In this document: positions 8,046 through 18,330 of the stretch, piece by piece
How positions within the stretch are numbered: the stretch's first letter is position 1
Layout: every line of letters begins with the position of its first letter
Assembly: GCA_003427395.1 (NCBI GenBank)
Contig: BFEA01000042.1
Coordinates: forward strand, 1,630,590-1,654,334
Direction of reading: 5' to 3'
Length of the DNA stretch: 23,745 nt
Source of the DNA: Chara braunii
Lineage: Eukaryota; Streptophyta; Charophyceae; Charales; Characeae
Made by a program: the position numbers and the translations under genes
The notes under the pieces: model-generated
Seen by the model: only the letters and a program-made list of their open reading frames with translations
Databases searched by the model: none
What the model was told of the DNA's origin: nothing

Positions 8046-9800
8046 TGATCCGGTCAAACGCATGCAAAACCACCTTCCTCCCACCTTCCCCAGTTCGTCC
8101 CTTAGTTTGATTTCAGTCAAAACAAAATAAAATTGAAATTCACGCATGCATTCCTTTCAATTAATTTGATTAAGTTTTTAAAGGAAAACAAAATCATAGA
8201 GGAATGCATGCATACCTCTCAGACAAACTAGAAAGATGTAGTGGTAGGGACACAGTGGGTTCACACAAAGTAAAAGAAGTATACATGACTGTTCTTTGCC
8301 TCCAAAACCTCGTGTAGATCTCGACTCCATCAATCAATGGGGCAAACCTCCCATAACGACCTTGGTAAGGATTACGGGTTTCCAATCTCGCCTGCCGCCT
8401 TCCTTTACAAACCAATAGACTCGACTAAGAGTAAGAAGGGCATATAAAAAAGTCGTTTAGTTTCTCATATCCAAAAATGATGCACTCATACTCGCGTGAA
8501 AAGACCTTGAACTCTTAAAATGTCTGAGGGCCCAGTAATGGCCGCCAAAAATACAGTAAGACGGTCGATTCGTTGTCAGAATGGCAAGCAATCACTCTCT
8601 GACTATCCTTCAGGCTGCGAAAGTGACCCCCTTACAGAGCTCAACCACTCCTCCAAATCACAACGTCCCTACCTCAGGCTAAAATATAGTTACACAGTCT
8701 AGAAAGGTTGCGCTCGAATAGCGCACACCCCCTGTGCTCTACTTGAATGGCAGCCAAAACTAAACGATTTTCGACAAGTACGGCGTGCCCAACAACTAGG
8801 CACAGAAGAATAGGCGCCGCGGTGGTGCGCGACAACAATATACCATGCAAAACGCAGTGTGCACAACAGTCGTGCACACCAATAGGGTACCGCAGTCGTG
8901 TATAGTGCAATACCTAACAGTAAGACACAACGACAATATATTTCTCAATGCAGCGAACAAATATAGCGGAGTAGCTGCAAAGATAATAGTGGTCATGCGA
9001 CAAACCTTAGCGCAAGCGGCACTGTGAGCAACATGAAAATAATGAAAGCAGAGCACTGCTGCAATTTGGCAGCCCCGATCCTAAAAAACGACAAGATCAA
9101 CAGTTTTAACTCTGACTACGTTTAGCCAACTATACCAATCAACAGTTCTACGAATTGGGATCTCACCTGTAGCATCATTCATCCCAAAACGACAATGCCG
9201 CTTTTAACAATAACACCTTCTGAGTAGTTACCATTGCCTCAACCGCGGTAGCACGTGCCTTCAGCATCGATATGACGTCGAAATCGGCCGTATTCTAAAG
9301 GCCTTCACAACAGCAAGAATCTGCGATGATTCTTGTTGCGATAGCAGTTTCAAGTTTTTCAACCAGCCGTGGTTTTTACCTCAACGGTTTGTTGCAATAG
9401 ATTCTTCGACCTGAGTCTAGTTGCACAACAACTAAAACAACGACCCTTAACAAAATAGCAGCTAGTCAGCCTTACAATCCTCCTCCTCCTTCCACCTTTA
9501 GTTGCTTCCTACCTTGGCTATCCTTCAGTTCCCACACAGTCTTAGCGAGGCAGTGTGCAATTCGATGTTGCTTCACCCTGTGTCACTATCCTACTATCTA
9601 TGTTACGAAGGCAAGCCTCAGATCCTTCTTCGTCTCTCCTTCACCTACTTAAGTCTGTCAAAGCCTTAGTGCAACATAATTCACAAGGTCGAATTTGAAC
9701 ATATGACATTGTATGCTTCACAAGCTACAATCAGGAGGTAGCATAGAGCAACAAAACCGACCAGTAGAGCAAGATGTGAGGACACATAGGGGCACGCAAC
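8046..9800. other. No recognisable gene; two short inverted repeats
   Basis: A 12-bp perfect inverted repeat, GCATGCATTCCT / AGGAATGCATGC, lies at 8144-8155 and 8200-8211 around an AT-rich spacer. A smaller one, GTGTGCAC / GTGCACAC, lies near 8858-8881. Short open frames occur on both strands (for example 8194-8415 minus and 8845-9027 plus), but none resembles a known family. Confidence 0.4.
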
Positions 9801-10439
9801 TCCAACCACCTGCGCCCATGCTTACTCATCAATGATCATGGCCGATGTCTCAGCTAGGTGGATGCATCTTCATGAGGAGGAGAAACACCTTGAAGAAGGC
9901 AAATCACGAGGATGATCAATCATTGCTGGCAGGTAAGCGCTCCACTCCCTCCGCTCATCCGTCCTTCCCTTTGATCGGCCTTTACACGTCGCGGCCCTTC
10001 TCCATTAATGTGTCTGGCCTAAAATCTCGACCGATACAAACGCTCCTCCCATCTACTAACAAATTTGATTGCAAGTGTGACCTGGGTGAGCCCGAGCACG
10101 AGCACGATGAGCAGCTCCGTCGAGGTCACCGACGATGACACCTTCATATGCAAGATCACGAAATGTGGGAAATGAGAATGAATCTACCACTTAAACATGG
10201 GAAGATACGCCGTCAACAAACTAGTTCGTCGCTGCGTCTTCTTTTGAACAGTGCTACTGCCCCAAAACGGTGCACGCCTGCTCTTTATTTTTGGCGCACA
10301 TGATTTCAGATCGATATAAGTAGACTAAGCGTCGATTGCAGTGATGGATTAAACATGAATACAGATATGAAATGCAGCAGGAAGGCTCATAAGTAGTAGG
10401 GGCACGTGCCATGGATCACAACCATCCTTTCTTTAGGTT
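9801..10439. other. Possible gene debris, unassigned
   Basis: Short plus-strand pieces starting with ATG occur at 9838 (MADVSARWMHLHEEEKHL, stop soon after) and 10108 (MSSSVEVTDDDTFICKIT, stop at about 10170). A canonical-looking splice donor, CAGGTAAGC, lies near 9930. These could be exon scraps of a mobile-element gene, but I cannot assign them and found no matching acceptor. Confidence 0.25.
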
Positions 10440-11570
10440 CATTGTGCTGGACAGGAATGACTCTCTTCCTTGACACTTTTTTTTTTTGGCAGTGCAAGCC
10501 TTGATGGAACGTTTTTGCCCCTTATCGAACATGGTAGTTAGTTGGGGATAGAAAACTGTGGGCTGGTGGCCGCACCACGAGGGTGGGAGACCTCCAGAGA
10601 GACCACACATTACATGGTTACCCAAAGAGGCCCTGTTGAGAGTCCTTGGAGCATCTCTCTCACCCAAGGGCAAACCGGTGGCCAACAACAACTGCATGGC
10701 GAACCCGGCTAGAGCCAAGCTGGCTGCCTGGAATGGGCGGCACAGCTCGATCTTTAGTAGGGCCTGGTCATTAACAATGTGGTGTTAGCGTCCTTATGGT
10801 ACAAGTCAGTGCAATGGTCATTAAGTGATATGGGACTACAAGCCTTGAAGAGGCAAACATCAGCCTTTCTATGGAGAGGGGATAGTGAATCCCCCCATGC
10901 GATCCGTCGGTTGGCATGGGAATCGATAATCCAACCCAAGGCTAAGGGAAAGGGCTGACTATTATAGACCCTACCATGCAGGTTCAGACCCTAAGCCTGC
11001 GGTGGACCTTGCTATTAATCTTTAACCAAAACTCCCCCTGACGCCCGCTAGGATTGGCACGGATCGCGGCCCTCGCCCCCTTGGCCCCTCTGGAGGTAGA
11101 TCCTTTGATTTGGCTTGAGAAAAGGTACTGGAGGATACGAAAGGTATATAGGGGCAGAGGCGTGGAAGATGCTTTTTGGGTCCGCCTCCTAAAGACCTGA
11201 AGAAGACTCCCGATCCTGGATAGGCCATCCCCAGTCCGATGGAAGGAGGTGTTCGGGCAACCTCTTTTTTATCAGGTGTAGCTCTGACTCCCCTTGGAGG
11301 GGGTGGGTTAAGCATGCGGTGCTAAGGGAAGGGACCTGTGGGATGAGGAGACCCGGGATTTGAACGAAAAGAATAAAATGGTGGTTGCGCTACTTCCCCC
11401 ACGCTGAAGAGGCTCTGGGGGAAATGATTGAGATATTCCTGCTGGAATGGTACAACATGCTCAGAAAGGGCCCGACGCTGAAGGAAGGGGACTGGGCACT
11501 AGGACAAGGGTAGAGTCAGATTGGTGCATCAGAAGAAGCGTAATGAGGTCCCTGTTAAAAGATATAGTCT
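10440..11570 (+). pseudogene. LINE reverse transcriptase, C-terminal half (5'-truncated L1-like element)
   Basis: Read with frame changes, the sequence gives a degraded FADD-type active site (FLDTFFF near 10465-10486, broken at a T run), ALMERFCPLSNMVVSWG, then KTVGWWP and WLPKEALLRVLGASLSPK. It continues with ANPARAKLAAWNGRHSSIF, INNVVLASLWYKS and FLWRGD, then IRRLAWESIIQPKAKGKG. Further on come TIIDP..LSLRW, IWLEKRYWRIRKVY and KWWLRYFPHAEEALGEM. This run of motifs is typical of the thumb and post-RT region of plant L1-like ORF2. Stops and frameshifts occur throughout. Upstream RT palm motifs and the endonuclease are absent, as expected for a 5'-truncated insertion. Confidence 0.87.
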
Positions 11571-11639
11571 GGAGAGGGAGGACACCCTAATTGGGAGAGA
11601 ATCCAGGAAAACACAATCATCTATACAAGCAGAGGCCCG

Positions 11640-12260
11640 TCGTTCCGTAGCAGGCTTACGGCGTCCAGGGCATGACCAACCTTTCTGCTCCCTGTGAGTG
11701 GAGGGCAAGGCCCGGCGCTGGCGAAGGGGACACGTGTGTTGCCACATGTTCTTTCTTCACGTAGGGTGTCGCTGGCGAAGGGGAGAAGCGTGGTATCAAG
11801 TATCGACCATGAGCCTTGTTCCCGCTGTTTGTAGCACGTTTACGGCGTCCAAGGCATGACCAACTGTTCGGCTTCTTGTGAGAGGAGGCCGACGCTGTTT
11901 TTTCTTCGTCATTCGGAGGGGCGTGCTATCAAGTATTGACCAGGAGAAGAAGCAGCAGGCTCGCAGGGTGCGGCTTCTGCCTAGCGTCGCTGGCGAAGGA
12001 GACACGAGTGTAGCCACGTGTTCTTTCTTTGACATCCGGAGGAGCGGGCTATTAAGTATTGACCAGGAGAAGAAGCAGAAGGCTCGTAGGCTTGAGGAGC
12101 CGAAGACATTACCATTTTTTCTGTTTTTTTGATTGGAAAGGACACATGTGTGATGTAGTGTTCTGATCACATCGCAGGATTACGGCGCCTGGGTCATGAC
12201 CAACTGATTTGTTCACATCATTTTGTTCTATTTTTGTCAACCGGAGGAGTGTGCTGCCAA
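11640..12260. repeat. GC-rich interspersed tandem repeats
   Basis: The block TTACGGCGYCYRGGKCATGA with a CCAAC end recurs at 11656, 11839 and 12180. AAGTATYGACCANGAG recurs at about 11794, 11931 and 12054; the last two are followed by the same AAGAAGCAG block, 123 bp apart. CGAAGGRGACACGWGTGTNGCCA recurs at about 11722 and 11994. The blocks are shuffled rather than in simple period. They follow directly on the LINE RT fragment and could be its 3' untranslated region, but that is inference. Confidence 0.7.
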
Positions 12261-12857
12261 GTGTAGTCAAAAATAGTTACATGATAGGCATTTTGTCTCA
12301 AGGAGAAGAGGGGTAATACTGGTTGGGATAGGGAGACACGTGGCATGGCATGAGTCTATCTCTAGTCAATCGGTCTTCGGAATTTTAGGTCAACCTTTTT
12401 TCAAAGGGGAAGAGGTTGGAGAGGACATGAGTATTTGAAGAAGCAGCCAGCGCGAGGAGCATGTTAGAGGAGGAAAAATGAGCGAGACTGCTATAGGCTT
12501 CAAAAACACAGAAACGGGTGATGTATTGGCATCCTCTCATCACGCATGCCTCCCTCTTGTCCTATAAACCTTATCCTGAGTGATCACACTAGCCAGTCCA
12601 TCTAATTAGATGGTATTTCTTCCTTTTCTTCTGAACGCAAAGCTAAAAATAAAAATAAAAACATAGCACGACGTTCACCGCGTCGAAAGATAACATCTAT
12701 TTATTAATATTTATTTGTATTTCTTATTGATTTCTTATTTACTTTATTTACGTTAATCCTAGTCTTAATTTTCGCGAACACACTCATTCAAAATGACGAG
12801 GATCATTCATCCACAAAGAAGTGACTGTCATAGACAGGCGGATACGACATTGATGTT
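12261..12857. other. Non-coding leader before LINE ORF1
   Basis: No gene. A 16-bp perfect palindrome, CCATCTAATTAGATGG, lies at 12598-12613. It is followed by an AT-rich stretch (about 12640-12760) with TAAAAA and TTTATT words. This stretch may include the 5' untranslated region of the LINE that follows, but the element boundary cannot be placed. Confidence 0.4.
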
Positions 12858-15148
12858 TTGAGGAGCTATGCGGCGTATTGCTTTGAGACAACTCCATACT
12901 CCTGTCAAAGCGATTATGTATGCGCGTTCATGTCAGAAAACAGTACAAAAAGCTGTTCAGAAAATAAACAGGATAGTCTCTCAAACTTAGACGATGAGAT
13001 ATTGACTTCTGAAGAACGTGCGGGTTCACAGGCATTGTCATTGTCCACTCCAATGATGAATGGGGGAAGGGAAACTTCCAAGGGCTCTGTCATCAGAAAT
13101 CCTTTGTTTGTACATACTGATAAGGAGGAAGAGGAGGGAGTGGACAGTACAATGGGCAGTCAGCCCACATCAAAAGATCTGTGCCTAACCGTTCAAAAGG
13201 CCTCACAACTCTCTCACTCTGACAAAGGTTCATTAGTCCAAGGCAAGGGGGACAACTGGTAAGCATTGAAGATCAAAGGAAGGGGAATGAGGAACATGAG
13301 AGGGAGAGGGGGGGGAAATGGGATGAAGAGTTAATTAAAGGGAGAAGGGGTAGAGGGGGTGGAAGAGGGAATGAGATAGGAGGTGATGGGGAAGGGGAAG
13401 GTAGAGGAGGAAGAAGTAGAATGAGAGAACACATTAAAATGGAGGAAGGGGGGGGGGCAATGGGGGCAGGGAGAGCAATGGGGGAAGGGACGTTTGTTAG
13501 GGGCTCTGCCAAAAGAGAACATGACAAATGATGTTGTTCCTTCATCGTCCCAGTAGGCTCTTCCCTTGAATCCTTCAACTTCTCTAACTTGGGCACAAAA
13601 AATCAGAGGCCCTGGGTGTTCTAGGAAAAGTCACTAGAAATCAAGAGGAATGGCTCGCAGGGTCAATCACTGCAAATCCCATTAGGGAATATTCCTACGA
13701 CAAGGGTTTTTTTTCTGTCTAAATTTCTCAACCCATCAGAGAACAAAGTCATTGACTCTGGTGGCACGACATCGATGGTCAAAACCTACCCGTCGCATAA
13801 GTTGGTAAAACGAGATGCAGTGTACTCAGCCCATGCTAACAACTGGGTATTTTATGATCACGCGTCGTATAAGTCAACGAACGATAAAGTTAAATGGATT
13901 AATAATAAGGTTCCGTATTTCAAAGGAAGTCAGGAAGCAGCGGTTGAAGATTTTCTCATTCAACCGGTAAATTCTACAATATTTACAGTGTTATGCATGC
14001 ATGTGACGAACAAGCAAACAATCGAACAGTGGAAAAAATTACGTTGTGACAAGTCAGAAGTCAGAATATACCCATGGTCGCCAATACGACAAAAACCAGA
14101 TGAGCGGCGTGCACAACTGATGGAAGAACATTATTGAGTTGAGTTTAAACATATTCTTATAGAGATTCACGCAGCGTTCATCTTTGATTTTGGACCGACA
14201 CATGAGATTGTGGACTTTATCGACCCTCTCCCGGCATATGCGACTTGTAGAGATGACTATTTAATGTTGGCTTTGAACCACTCATCCAATCAACCGTTTA
14301 TTATGGATGATGTCATTCCATACAGGGCGGGTGGTAAAGAGTTTCACTTTCATACTGCACATAAACTACGACCATGGTGCTTTAGGTGTAAGGCATATGG
14401 TCATTTGTGCACAGATACAAGCTGTTCTCAGAATCCCGCCCGAAAAAACAGAGTTACGGGGAGACTGATTCGAGATCCTCTCCGTAATACTCTATGGAGA
14501 ACTGTGGATCCAGGTCATGAGGGCTGGGTCTTCATTGAGGGTACGGCGAGGGGAGGGGAGAACAAAGGGTGGACTTGAGAAAGTCAAGGGGACCCCCATT
14601 GGGACACCAAGCCACCGGATTCCTAGACACCAACAGAGGTTACCATCAAGATTCTTTCTACGGCAACAAAGAGCAAAGAAAACAAGGGTGATCAGACTAT
14701 GCAGCCGGTAGAGGCACATGGTACCCTTGGAGTGTAGAGAGAGACCAGGGATGTTCCATATAAGCAGAGTCCAGCTGGACAACTGCAATGGAGGCCCAAG
14801 GACACATCATGTATGGGTCGTCAACCACAACAATATGTAAATCATCAGATGGGGGATGAAACAAAATTGAGAACAGCAGAAGGAACAATAGAAGGAACTG
14901 TGGTAACAGAAAAATCAGAAAAATCAAACTCTCATTTCGGGATGCTCGCCATTACTGATATCTCAGATAATCAGAATACACAGACGGAGCAGGTTCCTTC
15001 CGTTGAAATGGAAGATGCACAACCAGATAGAAGAAACCTGCCACATCAATCTGTAATAAGGAAAAATATAAAACTAAAAGCAAAAAAAAAACACATCACA
15101 AAAGGAAAAAAAAAAAAAGATAATATCCATGACCAACAAAGGAAATGA
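12858..15148 (+). pseudogene. LINE ORF1 (gag-like, CCHC knuckle), broken by stops
   Basis: The N-terminal part (12858-13262) is Ser/Thr-rich; the inner ATG at 12930 (MSENSTKSC) is also plausible as start. At a G5 run (13247-13251) the frame slips. From there a single frame runs to 15148, interrupted only by stops at 13529, 13622, 14135, 14576, 14624 and 14735. It encodes a Gly/Arg/Glu-rich segment (about 13290-13520), then NWVFYDHASYKS...WSPIRQKPDERR. After that comes PWCFRCKAYGHLCTDTSC, a zinc-knuckle-like motif with C-x2-C-x4-H-x6-C spacing, slightly longer than the classic x4. ORF1 proteins bind the element's RNA. The C-terminal part is Lys-rich and ends at A runs. Confidence 0.75.
13283..13530 (+). 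repeat. Purine-only G/A tract within ORF1
   Basis: Nearly 200 bases carry almost no pyrimidines on the plus strand, made of GGGA, GGAAGG, GAGAGGG and G6-G9 runs. In the ORF1 frame it encodes a Gly/Arg/Glu-rich linker. The tract could form triplex or G-quadruplex structures. The open Pro/Ser frames on the other strand are composition artefacts. Confidence 0.8.
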
Positions 15149-15948
15149 AAAAAAAAACTTTTTCGAAGCCAACAGTTGACACTAATTTACCCCTTCTCCT
15201 AGACACACAGCAGGATCGAAAAGGGTTAAATGCAGATCAGATAGGTCAGGGGTCAAACTACTCATATAATTTGTTATTAACTATGAGACTAAGTAATGTG
15301 GGTTTGCCAAGGGCAGACAAGGCAGACAGGGCGTACAAGGGACATGTGAGCTCCTCTCAGATATTTGATCAGGATCCGTTTCAGGAGGCATTTGGATCGG
15401 CCCCTATAGAAATTGATTACATATTTGAGGGCCAAGAAGTACTTATGGAACATGCGAGTGATCCCTCACCTTCCTCCAACAAGGGAACGTCAAACATGGG
15501 TGCATCCGAGCAGAGTCAGTTGACTGATGAGCAAAAAACGTGTAAGCTAGCAGATTGGATGCTTATGAGGTTGAAGAACAAGTTTGGTACAACGTCCCCT
15601 GAATTTTGGGATCTTTCTTATATTCAACTTCTCGATATTCTGAATAGTAGTCCTAGTCTAAGGAAAGCTATTCAGCATGGGCTTCCAGAAGGAGCTCGGT
15701 GGACGGTGGTGAGTCAACGATTGTTGTCTATTGTTCTGAAACTATTTACTCCCCCCTCCCCTCCCTTTGCTCCCCCCTCAAATGAAGTTATTCCTTATGG
15801 GGCAGTTACACAGCCTGCATCACAGACACTGGTTGACAGCAAAATTGAAGCAGGTGGGGATGGGGGAATGAGGAGCACCACGATGAGTGCAGATCAGTCT
15901 CAGGCATCACAGGTAGCTTGTGGGGGCATGAGTGGTAAAAAGATGTAG
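15145..15948 (+). pseudogene. LINE ORF1 C-terminal region or separate ORF, 267 aa open
   Basis: This is the longest open stretch of the LINE. It begins with Lys residues at an A10 run and overlaps the previous frame by 4 bases (ATGA), so it may be the same ORF1 after a homopolymer slip or an independent start. The protein is polar, with an acidic middle (FGSAPIEIDYIFEGQEVLM), a helical stretch (KTCKLADWMLMRLKNKF...FWDLSYIQLLDILNSS), and a Pro-rich end (TPPSPPFAPPS). I recognise no domain. It stops 0.7 kb before the endonuclease begins. Confidence 0.6.
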
Positions 15949-16630
15949 AAAGCATTGGGGACCATCCAGAGAGCACTGAGAATCTGCAGCAGTCGAAGTC
16001 GCCTCCCTTCATTGGAAACAGGAAACAGGCAAACGACAGAAACTCAGACATACATTGGAAAAGGGTCACCTCAACTGCATGATCCCACCTAAAGGGAACC
16101 TGATCATACCAGTCCGGAAAAAAAAGAGGGCGGTGGGAGGTTTGACTCTCTCCTATAGGCAATGACCAATATGGGGGAGTGACACTTCAGGGATGGACCA
16201 CATATGTGGAAGAGACATGCGTGACTTTCTGGCAAAAAATTATGACCCAGGTCCTCAGGCCAGTTTTACTAATACAGAGGATAAAGCATTTTTTGTCAGG
16301 GATACATTTGTGCGTTTTGATGACAATAAGGAAGCGGGTCTTAAATGATATTCTCACTCGGCCTTGCTGGATATTCAAATGTTGAAGATCAAGGCCAACT
16401 CAGAGAGGTCCATCTCGGATGTGGCTTCTTTTTTGCGTATCATTTTGCCTAAATGATTTTTGCAGTCGACATCGAAATTAGAAAGCATTAACTGGATTCG
16501 TCTATAATCTCTCTATCGCTCTCTCTGCTAAAGGAGGAAGTAAAATTGATGCATTAGAAATATTATTTGATAAGAATCCTTCTTCACGTCGTGCAACACG
16601 TGCTGCAGATTTGGATCTTCGTTCTCTTAA
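15949..16630 (+). pseudogene. Frameshifted link between LINE ORF1 and endonuclease
   Basis: Protein-like pieces appear in changing frames: SIGDHPESTENLQQSKSPPF (about 15951), DMRDFLAKNYDPGPQASFTN with FFVRDTFVRFDD (about 16215-16345), HSALLDIQMLKIKANSERSI (about 16353), and GGSKIDALEILFDKNPSSRR (about 16534). Stops at about 16347 and 16456 break them. They probably belong to the end of ORF1 or the start of ORF2. No domain recognised. Confidence 0.55.
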
Positions 16631-18165
16631 ATTAATGTGAATGGGTTGGCGACAACAGACGCAGAGAAACGTCGCTCCATCATGAAGCAACTTAGAGGGG
16701 TGGGGGGTAAATCATGGCCAGATATGATTTGCATCGAGGAAACACACCTCATGGACATCCCAACACACACTAGAGCTCACAATCTGATTTTGCCATTTCA
16801 GAAAGTGTGTTCCTATGCGCAAAGAAGCGGCTCAGGAGGGGTGACATTTTGGGTTCCTAGGCAATCTAGGGATGAAATTGTGTATTGGGACGTAGAGAAA
16901 GAACAAGGGAGATGAATTGTAGCTCTAGTGATGTTGGAAAGAGAGAGAGAAAGTCGGTGTAATGAATACTTATGGGTCAAATGATGTGCAAGAAAGAGTT
17001 ACTTTTTTCCAAGCAATTTGTAATCATATACCTGATGGGATACCTCTAATCATGGTTGGGGATTTCGATGCAGCTCCTGATAGGGGGCTGGATAGATGGA
17101 AGATCCCCGCTCCCTGTCCTGGGTATATTGAGGAAGATGAGAATATAATTACTAGATTATGTGAGTCTGAGGGTCTTTTTGATTCTTTTAGACGTCTCTA
17201 TCCTCAGGAACGGATTTTCACGTGTATACGTCATGGGGGTTCCGCAATCATATCTAGGTCACTCATAGACTTGATCTTACTTTCAGAAGACCTAAAAAGG
17301 GTTGTTCAGGGAGCAGTTATCTTCCCTTAAAGTCCTTGGCCTGGAGCGGATCACAAAATGTGTGCGATACTATTGTCATTTCGTAAAAAATCGGATCAGG
17401 GAAAAGGGTTTTATAAGTCGAATACGTCTCTTCTGTCTATTCCTCGATACAGACAGTTTGTGCAAGATGTATGGAAATTCTGGCAATCAACTAAGCCTCG
17501 ACATGATTCTCCTATTGAATTGTTTAATAATGGTTTAGCCCCTGTGGCTCGTAAATGTCAGGATTCTTTAAAACTACTGGCAAAGGACAGATATAAAAAA
17601 GAGATACAAATTCAAGAGCAAATTTTGCATTATGAGCTTCAGGATCCATAGTTTAGTCAACAACAACCAACCGATATCAGTAACTCAAGGGATCAACTTT
17701 TTTCCTTTGCACAACATCGTTGGCAAGTGTATCTTATTAGAGGAAAACTAACTAAGTATCAAACTGAAAAACAAATGGATACTACTTTCTTCGTTATGGT
17801 CAAATCTCGGGTTAGGAGACCAGTTATAGAAAGGTTGATAGACCCCACCATTCCTACCCATATCGATAATCTCATTTTCTCAACGGGTAGTCTTACAACA
17901 ACCTATGATTTCTCCAAAGGTATTTTCACATCAGCCAAAAACTCTCGGGATATGATTGAAGATCGTAAGGAGATAGTTGACTTTTTGATTCCCCTAATGA
18001 AAACCCTTTCACAGAAACAAAAAGACTCACTAGAGAGACCAATTTCAAAAGAGGAAATCTGGACAACCTTGCTTCAAATGAAAGAGGATAAGACCCCGGG
18101 TATTGATGGGTTTCCTAAATAATTTTGGGAATCAGGGTCTCGTTAGACACTCCTAGAAGTTATTG
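16631..18165 (+). pseudogene. LINE ORF2: APE-type endonuclease and start of RT
   Basis: The endonuclease motifs come in order: INVNGL (catalytic Asn), DMICIEETHL (catalytic Glu), VMNTYGSND (Tyr motif), LIMVGDFDAAPD (usually GDFN, so the Asn is Asp here), RSLIDLILLS, and PGADHK (usually SDH). After these comes a ~240-residue linker and ISKEEIWTTLLQMKEDKTPGIDGFPK, the classic lead-in to LINE reverse transcriptase, then FWESGSR and TLLEVIV. Frame 2 serves up to about 16947 with a TGA at 16913, probably a mutated Trp codon. The frame then slips in a GA run, and frame 3 serves to the end with stops at 17328, 17649, 18120 and about 18144. RT proper is missing. Confidence 0.88.
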
Positions 18166-18167
18166 TT

Positions 18168-18330
18168 TTTAGGATTGCGTCTTGGTTGCACGCAATCCTA
18201 AATCGGATGCGGGAATTGAAAATGTGAAAACGGCGTTAGGACTCGTCCTAAAAGATTTAGGATTCCCCAACCAAATCGTCCTAAATTTTCCAGTAGCCCC
18301 GGACCTACTGAAAAATTTAGGATTCCCGCG
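18168..18330. repeat. Cluster of TTTAGGA/TCCTAAA inverted motifs
   Basis: A 12-bp perfect inverted repeat, TTTAGGATTGCG (18168-18179) and CGCAATCCTAAA (18191-18202), opens the cluster. Further copies are TTTAGGATTCC at 18256, TCCTAAATTTTCC at about 18278 and ATTTAGGATTCCCGCG at 18315. Base composition changes from AT-rich to GC-rich right after it. Such clusters resemble the subterminal transposase-binding repeats of DNA transposons, but no matching opposite end was found in the window. Confidence 0.7.

Larger units (their letters stand above)
12858..18165 (+). mobile_element. L1-like LINE, 3'-truncated and decayed
   Basis: The order is an ORF1-type protein with a CCHC-like knuckle, a C-terminal ORF1 region, then an APE-type endonuclease and the start of the reverse transcriptase. 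This order identifies a non-LTR retrotransposon. The element stops within the first residues of RT at about 18165, where a different sequence with inverted TTTAGGATT motifs begins. Because LINEs usually lose their 5' end, loss of the 3' end points to a later insertion or rearrangement. The copy carries about a dozen stops and several frameshifts, yet frames stay aligned for long stretches, so it is old but not shredded. Confidence 0.88.

Noticed and set aside
8194-8415. 73-codon minus-strand frame with aromatic-rich sequence
   Set aside because: No recognisable motif, no conserved context and ordinary length for chance.
9925-9940. Splice donor of a split gene
   Set aside because: A single donor-like word without matching acceptor or recognisable exon is weak evidence.
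11796-12170. 124-codon minus-strand and 84-codon plus-strand frames
   Set aside because: Both lie in the shuffled repeat blocks, and repeated peptide segments follow the DNA repeats.
13273-13596. Proline-rich minus-strand frame
   Set aside because: It is the complement of the purine tract in LINE ORF1; composition alone explains it.
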